Origin: Dendrobium chrysotoxum
Taxonomy: Eukaryota; Streptophyta; Magnoliopsida; Asparagales; Orchidaceae
NCBI GenBank assembly: GCA_019925795.1
Contig: CM034307.1
Location: 21,783,197 to 21,847,196, forward strand
DNA: 64,000 nt
Direction of reading: 5' to 3'
Below the pieces are notes generated by a model. The model searched no databases. It had not been told where the DNA came from and was given only the letters and a program-made list of their open reading frames with translations. The translations under genes were made by a program, and so were the position numbers. Every line of letters starts with the position of its first letter. Positions within the stretch are counted from its first letter, which is position 1. Below, one piece after another: positions 46,701 to 52,700 of this stretch.

Positions 46701-49700
46701 CAAGTTGAAGTGCCATGCGAAGGCGCAAAGAAGGGATATGTTTACATGAAATATAATTTTTGTGAGAAGCACATAACTGGTGGTGTCAAAAGATTGACGG
46801 ATCATCTAGCCTACACTAATGTCAACGTAGGACCGTGTGTAAAAGTACCTGATGAAATGAAAAAGGAATGTATAAACAGTAGACTACTTAAAGAAGTTTT
46901 CCATCACGAAGGAGGTCACACAAAGAAATATAATAGAGATGATAAGAAATTCTTCTTACTATGGATCACATCATGAAGGTTCCAATAGTGGAAGCCATCT
47001 ACTTTCTTCTAACTGAGGCACTCGGGGGCCCATGGATAGATTTAAGGTTAATATTGATGATGAGGAAAACATAAACGCTCAGGATATTCTGCCTCCTACT
47101 ACTACAAAAGAACTCAGGAATAGAGTTTGTTTAGATATCGCCAGATTCATCTATGAAAATGGGATATCATTTAATGTTGTTAGGAGTCCGTCATGGATTA
47201 ATATATTACGATCTGTTGGAAGCTATGGAAGAGGACTACAACTTCCAAGCATGTATGAGCTGAGAACTTGGATGCTGAATAAGGAGGTCAAGACAACTTC
47301 AAAAATGGTAGATGATGTTAAGAAGACTTGAATTGAGACGGGAGTGACAATAATGTTAGATGGTTGGTCAGATATTCAACATAGAAGTATTATTAATTTC
47401 ATGGTCAACAATTCATATGGAACTGTTTTTCTAAAATTAGTGGATGCTTCAAGTTTTGTAAAGGATGCGCAATTGTTATTTGAAATATTGGATGAAGTTA
47501 TGGAGGAAGTAGGAGAGGCCTTAGTAGTACAAGTTGTTATTGATAATGAGAGTACATACAAAGCTGTAGGGAGAATGTTATGGAGAAGAGACCTCACCTT
47601 TACTGGATTCCATGTATTGCACATTGCATTGATTTAATGCTTGAGAGGTTGAGACAGTTGCCTCAGCATAAATCAGCCCTGTTGGAGGCCAAATTTGTTA
47701 GTAAGTTCATTTACAATCATTCTTTGGTACTCAGCTTGATGAGAAAATTCAATTGACAAGGAAATTATTCGACCTACTGTTACGAGATTTGCTATTGTAT
47801 ATTTAACATTGCAGAGATTTAAGGAGTTAAGACAACCTTTGGAAGCTGTTTGCTTCTGAAGAATGGGATAAAAGTTCATTATCCAAAAAACAAGAAGGAA
47901 AATATGATAAAAGATTGTTATGAAAGATGATTCATTTTGACGCAGTACAAATTATGCTTTGAAGACAACATGACCATTAGCTAAGGTGCTTAGAATGGTT
48001 GATGGTGAGAGGGCCCCGATTATGAAATTTATTTATGAAGCAATGAATAGGGCTAAAGAAGATATTGCAAAAGATTTAGAAGGCAAGAAAGTGCCTACAA
48101 AGAAATATGGGATATTATAGATGAAAAGTGGGATCGTCAATTACACCAACACTTACATGCTGCTGCATGCTATTTAAACCCTTAATTTCATTATGATAAG
48201 GACATTCATGTTGATAAAGAGGTGAAAACTGGTTTGTATGTATGTATGGACAGACTCATTTCTGAAGAAGACTATCTCAAAGTGAATGATCAACTTGAGG
48301 ATTTTCATTTGAAGAAGTGAATGTTTGGATTTAGAGCAGCACAAACATGCTACAAAACACGATCTCCTGGTATATTTATAATTTGTATATTTATAATTAT
48401 AATTTTAATATTTATATCCAAGTCTTCTACTTCAATTTATATTCATAAAATACTATTCATTTTTATGTAGAACGTTGGTGGGCTCAGTTTGGAGATGATG
48501 TTCCTGAATTAAGAGCTTTTGCAGTTAAAGTTCTTAGCCTAACATGCTCGGCTTCTACATACAAGCATAATTGGAGCACCTTCAATCAAATTCATACAAA
48601 TAAAAGAAATCGATTGGTGGCAGATTGAATGAACAAACTAGTTTATGTTATGTTTAATAAAAAGTTGAAAGATAGACATCTCAAATTGTAGAAGAAAGGA
48701 AACAATGATAATGAAATTGACCCTTTACTTTTTGACGATTTACAATCTGATGATGAATAGGTTACTCTTAAGAATGCTGATGTTCCTAAAGTTGAAGCAG
48801 ACGGAGAAACTCATGTCAATGAGGACAATGAAGCAATTACTCAAGTATATAAAAGAAAAAAAAATAAAGTGAGATTGAAGCTTCAAAAAAATTCAAAGGT
48901 ATTCTTAAATATAATGAATTATTTTTTATGTTATTATTATTTCATTCTAGAGCTAATAAAATATTAACTGATATAGGAGATAAAGGAAAAAAATATTATA
49001 AATGAAGAAGAGTTTTAGGATGACTTTCACATTAATTATGAAGATTCTTCTAAAGACAATCAAAGTGATGATGAGCATATATTGGGTCTTGATCCTAAGG
49101 GGATGTTTTATTTTTAAGTGAGTTTAGTTTAAATCTTGTATTCTAGTAATATTATCTTAGAACAAATCATCAAATTCATAATTGACATAATATTTTGTTA
49201 TTTTTTATCATTATTCATAATTTTAAATTACCTTTTTTTATTGTTTTGAGGCTTACGCCTCGATCCGCCTCGAGGCTTATGCCTCGCCTCGCTTAGACAA
49301 AATGCTTCGATTCTCGAATTCGCCTTTTAAAACCTTGATTTGAACATTTACATAAACCGTATTTTACCTATTTTTGTTAGATCATCATCTTTTGTAGACG
49401 TACTCCTCTCTTTCTACCATTTTTACTTTTCATGAGACTTAATTGAAAATTTTAGTTTAATAGAATGAGTTTACAAAATAAATTCTGTGGATAATTATAC
49501 TTAATGGTATAGTAATTGTACATACATAAATATTTATATTCATTTGATTTTCTTTGGAAATTAACATATATATATATATATATACATATATCATTTTCTT
49601 TTCAAACAACATTTTTCTCTTTCAAATAACACTTATTTGAAACAACATTTTTCTCTTTCAAACAACATTTTGTGTTGCGGAGATGAGGATGCTTAGGTGG

Positions 49701-52700
49701 ATGAGTGGATTTACTCTTAGAGACAGGATACGAAATGAGCATATACGTGAAAAGGTTGGAGTAGCTCCAGTGGAGGATAAGATTAGAGAGAGTCGCCTTA
49801 GATGGTTTGGTCACATAAAACGGCGGCCTTCCGATGACCCAGTTAGGAAAGTAGAGGTATTAGATTTGACTTATGTTAAGAAAGGTAGAGGTAGACCTAA
49901 AAAGACTTGGTTAGAAAATATTAGAAATGACCTTTCTCTATTAGATTTAAACGAGAATTTGACTTTGAACCGGACACAATGGAGAAAAAGGATTCATGTT
50001 GCCGACCCCACGTAGTGGGACAAAGGCTTGTTGTTGTTGTTGAAATAACACTTATTTATTTTATACATTTTTTAGTTATTCATTTTCCATCTTTCATTTT
50101 GTACAGGAGTACCGTTTAAGTTTTTGTACCAATATATGTACAACCATTTTTATTTTCATTTCCATTTAACGTGCATGAGTACATTGCTTCCCCAGCCAGT
50201 ACCATACGGGGGTGAACTCCTATAATTTACATGCATATACCTTTTTCCTTTCATTTTTACATTTGTTTCATTTGTCTTTATATGTTTGTATTTAGATGAC
50301 TTTGAAAGAATATATGTATTCATTTTAAATTTGCTTTCTTTTTCTTTCAATATATTTTCAATCCACATATACATATTTCACATAATACATACATATATGC
50401 TAATATTACCTTGTCACTTTAATAGCTAACTTTTATCATTCTTCATTGTTAATCTAATAACTTTCAAATATTTATAATTGAACAAATGGGCAGGAGACTG
50501 TATGTAATAAAATAGAATTATGTAATAATATCCATAAAATAACAGTAATTATCCACTTTATTCTCTTTCACATCCAAATCCTTCTAAATCTTCAATTTTT
50601 TGAAATTGACTTCCAATATTCATCTCAATTCAGATATTTAATTCCCCTTTTGTTCCAAAATAATATTAATTGGCATTAAATATTATTTGCTATATTTTTA
50701 AGGAATCATCAAAGCAATAATAAATGTCAAATTCCTCGAATTAACAAACTATTTTTCTAATCATGTTGCGTATATAATTTTCTTATATAGATCGAAAATT
50801 TCAATTATATAACTTGCATCTTTTACCTCACTAAATCTTTCCTTCCTTCTTCGCAATAAAGCTTTCCTTCCTTCTCTGTTGAATCAAGTTTACTTCTCTT
50901 GGATTTTCCTTATAGACAATAAATATTTTTATTTCTTCAATTAGAAAAATGGGAATATTAATTTCTTATCTAAGTCGAACTTAATTGATAATTTAAACAC
51001 TTACTTTTTCTTTCACTAACAGAGAATAAAAGGAATTCCAAAAGAAAATCCCCAAATTCTTTCTTCTTTCTCTTTGCGCTCAGTTGAACCATAAATTTGT
51101 TTCTTAGAATTAATCACGAATAATTTATACCAAAAGCACAAAAAAGATATACGAACTTACCTTCTTTCCTCTTCTTCTTCCTCACAACAAAATTTCTCTC
51201 GTACAGAACTTCTAACTCACATTTTCTGCCACTGGAGTGAGTGAAAGTAAGTTATCTCTCATCAGGAGTCGCTACCTTTCACCCTCGCATGCAATTTCCC
51301 AATAGATGGCGCGATCCAACCCCGTTTGGAGGGTTTACGCATGCATGCGAACGGCGTGTGGTTCGCCTGTTCGGGTCCCGATTCCTGCTACAGAAAATAG
51401 CCGGCCCAGCTCTCAGTTTTGCTCCTAGTTTTATCATTTTTATTCGGGCAAACTACTAGTATGAATCTTCAATTCGATAGCATTATGATTTGAGATAATT
51501 TGACACCATTATTGGCCTGATTTCAAACTCTTGATGCTGGATCCAAGATCGAGTAGAATAAGACAGCCATTTCAATCCAAACCTACATTCTAGATGGGGT
51601 TTGCATGTTACAAGAATTAATGCTAGGCCTTGACATATGAATTAAGGTTATGGAGTTAACCTTGATTACAAAATTGAACTTGGAAGGAAAATAAGAAGAT
51701 AACTGATTCATGCAACTGGTTTTCTTACTATGAAAAACCTTAGAGTTAGGTTATTTTTGTTGTATATGAATTGATCAGTGCAGGGATTAATGGAGGTAGT
51801 ATTTTGCATTAAAAAATAAAACAAATTGAAGGAGATGATGCAATTAAGGACTTGAAGGTAAATGTGTTATAAGATAGGATGGTTTACAGCCTTACCATTC
51901 CTCTTAAATTTGTTAGTCCTTTGATCTTTTCTCCACCCCTTCGTTTTTTTCCTTTTCTCCTTGCTTGTGTTCCTTCCTTGTTTTCTTTTTGTCTTGATGA
52001 TGTCTTCCTTGCCTCGCTTGATTGCTCAATAGAGAGATGGATAGCATGGATATGATAACATGAGAGATAGAGATAAAAGGTGGGGAGCTCTTATTCGAGT
52101 AGGGTTAAGAAGAGAGAGGGAGTGGAATTTAAAGGTTTTCTTAGATTCAATCTTTCATACAACAACAACAACAATAACAAGCCTTTGTCCCACTACGTGG
52201 GGTCGGCAACATGAATCCTTTTTCTCCATTGTGTCCGGTTCAAAGTCAAATTCTCGTTTAAATCTAATAGAGAAAGATCATTTCTAATATTTTCTAACCA
52301 AGTCTTTTTAGGTCTACCTCTACCTTTCTTAACATAAGTCAAATCTAATACCTCTACTTTCCTAACTGGGTCATCGGAAGGCCGCCGTTTTATGTGACCA
52401 AACCATCTAAGGCGACTCTCTCTAATCTTATCCTCCACTGGAGTTACTCCAACCTTTTCACGTATATGCTCATTTCGTATCCTGTCTCTAAGAGTAAATC
52501 CACTCATCCACCTAAGCATCCTCATCTCCGCAACACATAACTTAGATTCAATCTTTCATATAAGATAGAATTGAGTGAACAATTCTAGGTAAAAAAATCA
52601 CTTAATTTGCAAAGAGCTCTTGATAATGTAAGGTTTGAAAAGGAGTTGTTGTATGTAGCCTTACACTTGCATTTGTAGAGATTTTTTTTTGTTATTTTGA

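Larger units (their letters stand above)
45203..49337 (+). mobile_element. hAT superfamily DNA transposon (4.1 kb, inactive)
   Basis: Bounded by an exact 8-bp duplication ATTTGAAC. The right end on the minus strand begins CAAGGTTTTAAAAGGCGAATT; the left end begins CATTCATTAAAAAAGCAT and matches only loosely, so the terminal inverted repeat has decayed. Both subterminal zones are full of GAGGC and GCCTC motifs (45222-45362 and 49248-49300), typical transposase binding clusters. It carries a BED/DUF659/dimerisation transposase pseudogene. Confidence 0.93.
45057..51436 (+). mobile_element. Gypsy-like solo LTR, split by hAT and RTE insertions
   Basis: Begins TGTAATGACTCGGTCC, a start seen in plant Gypsy LTRs (TGTAACNACCCGG types), and is placed to end at TTTTATCA (51436). 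The flanks are ATTTT on the left and TTTTT on the right, a possible 5-bp duplication with one change. After removing the hAT (45203-49345) and the RTE piece (49639-50057) about 1.8 kb of LTR remains, non-coding, AT-rich with a GC-richer right end at 51240-51410. No internal retrotransposon genes are nearby, hence solo. Confidence 0.6.

Noticed and set aside
49683..50015. Intact 110-codon ORF, repeated at 52193-52525
   Set aside because: It is the C-terminal end of RTE-type LINE ORF carried in two short insertions with target duplications, not a host gene.
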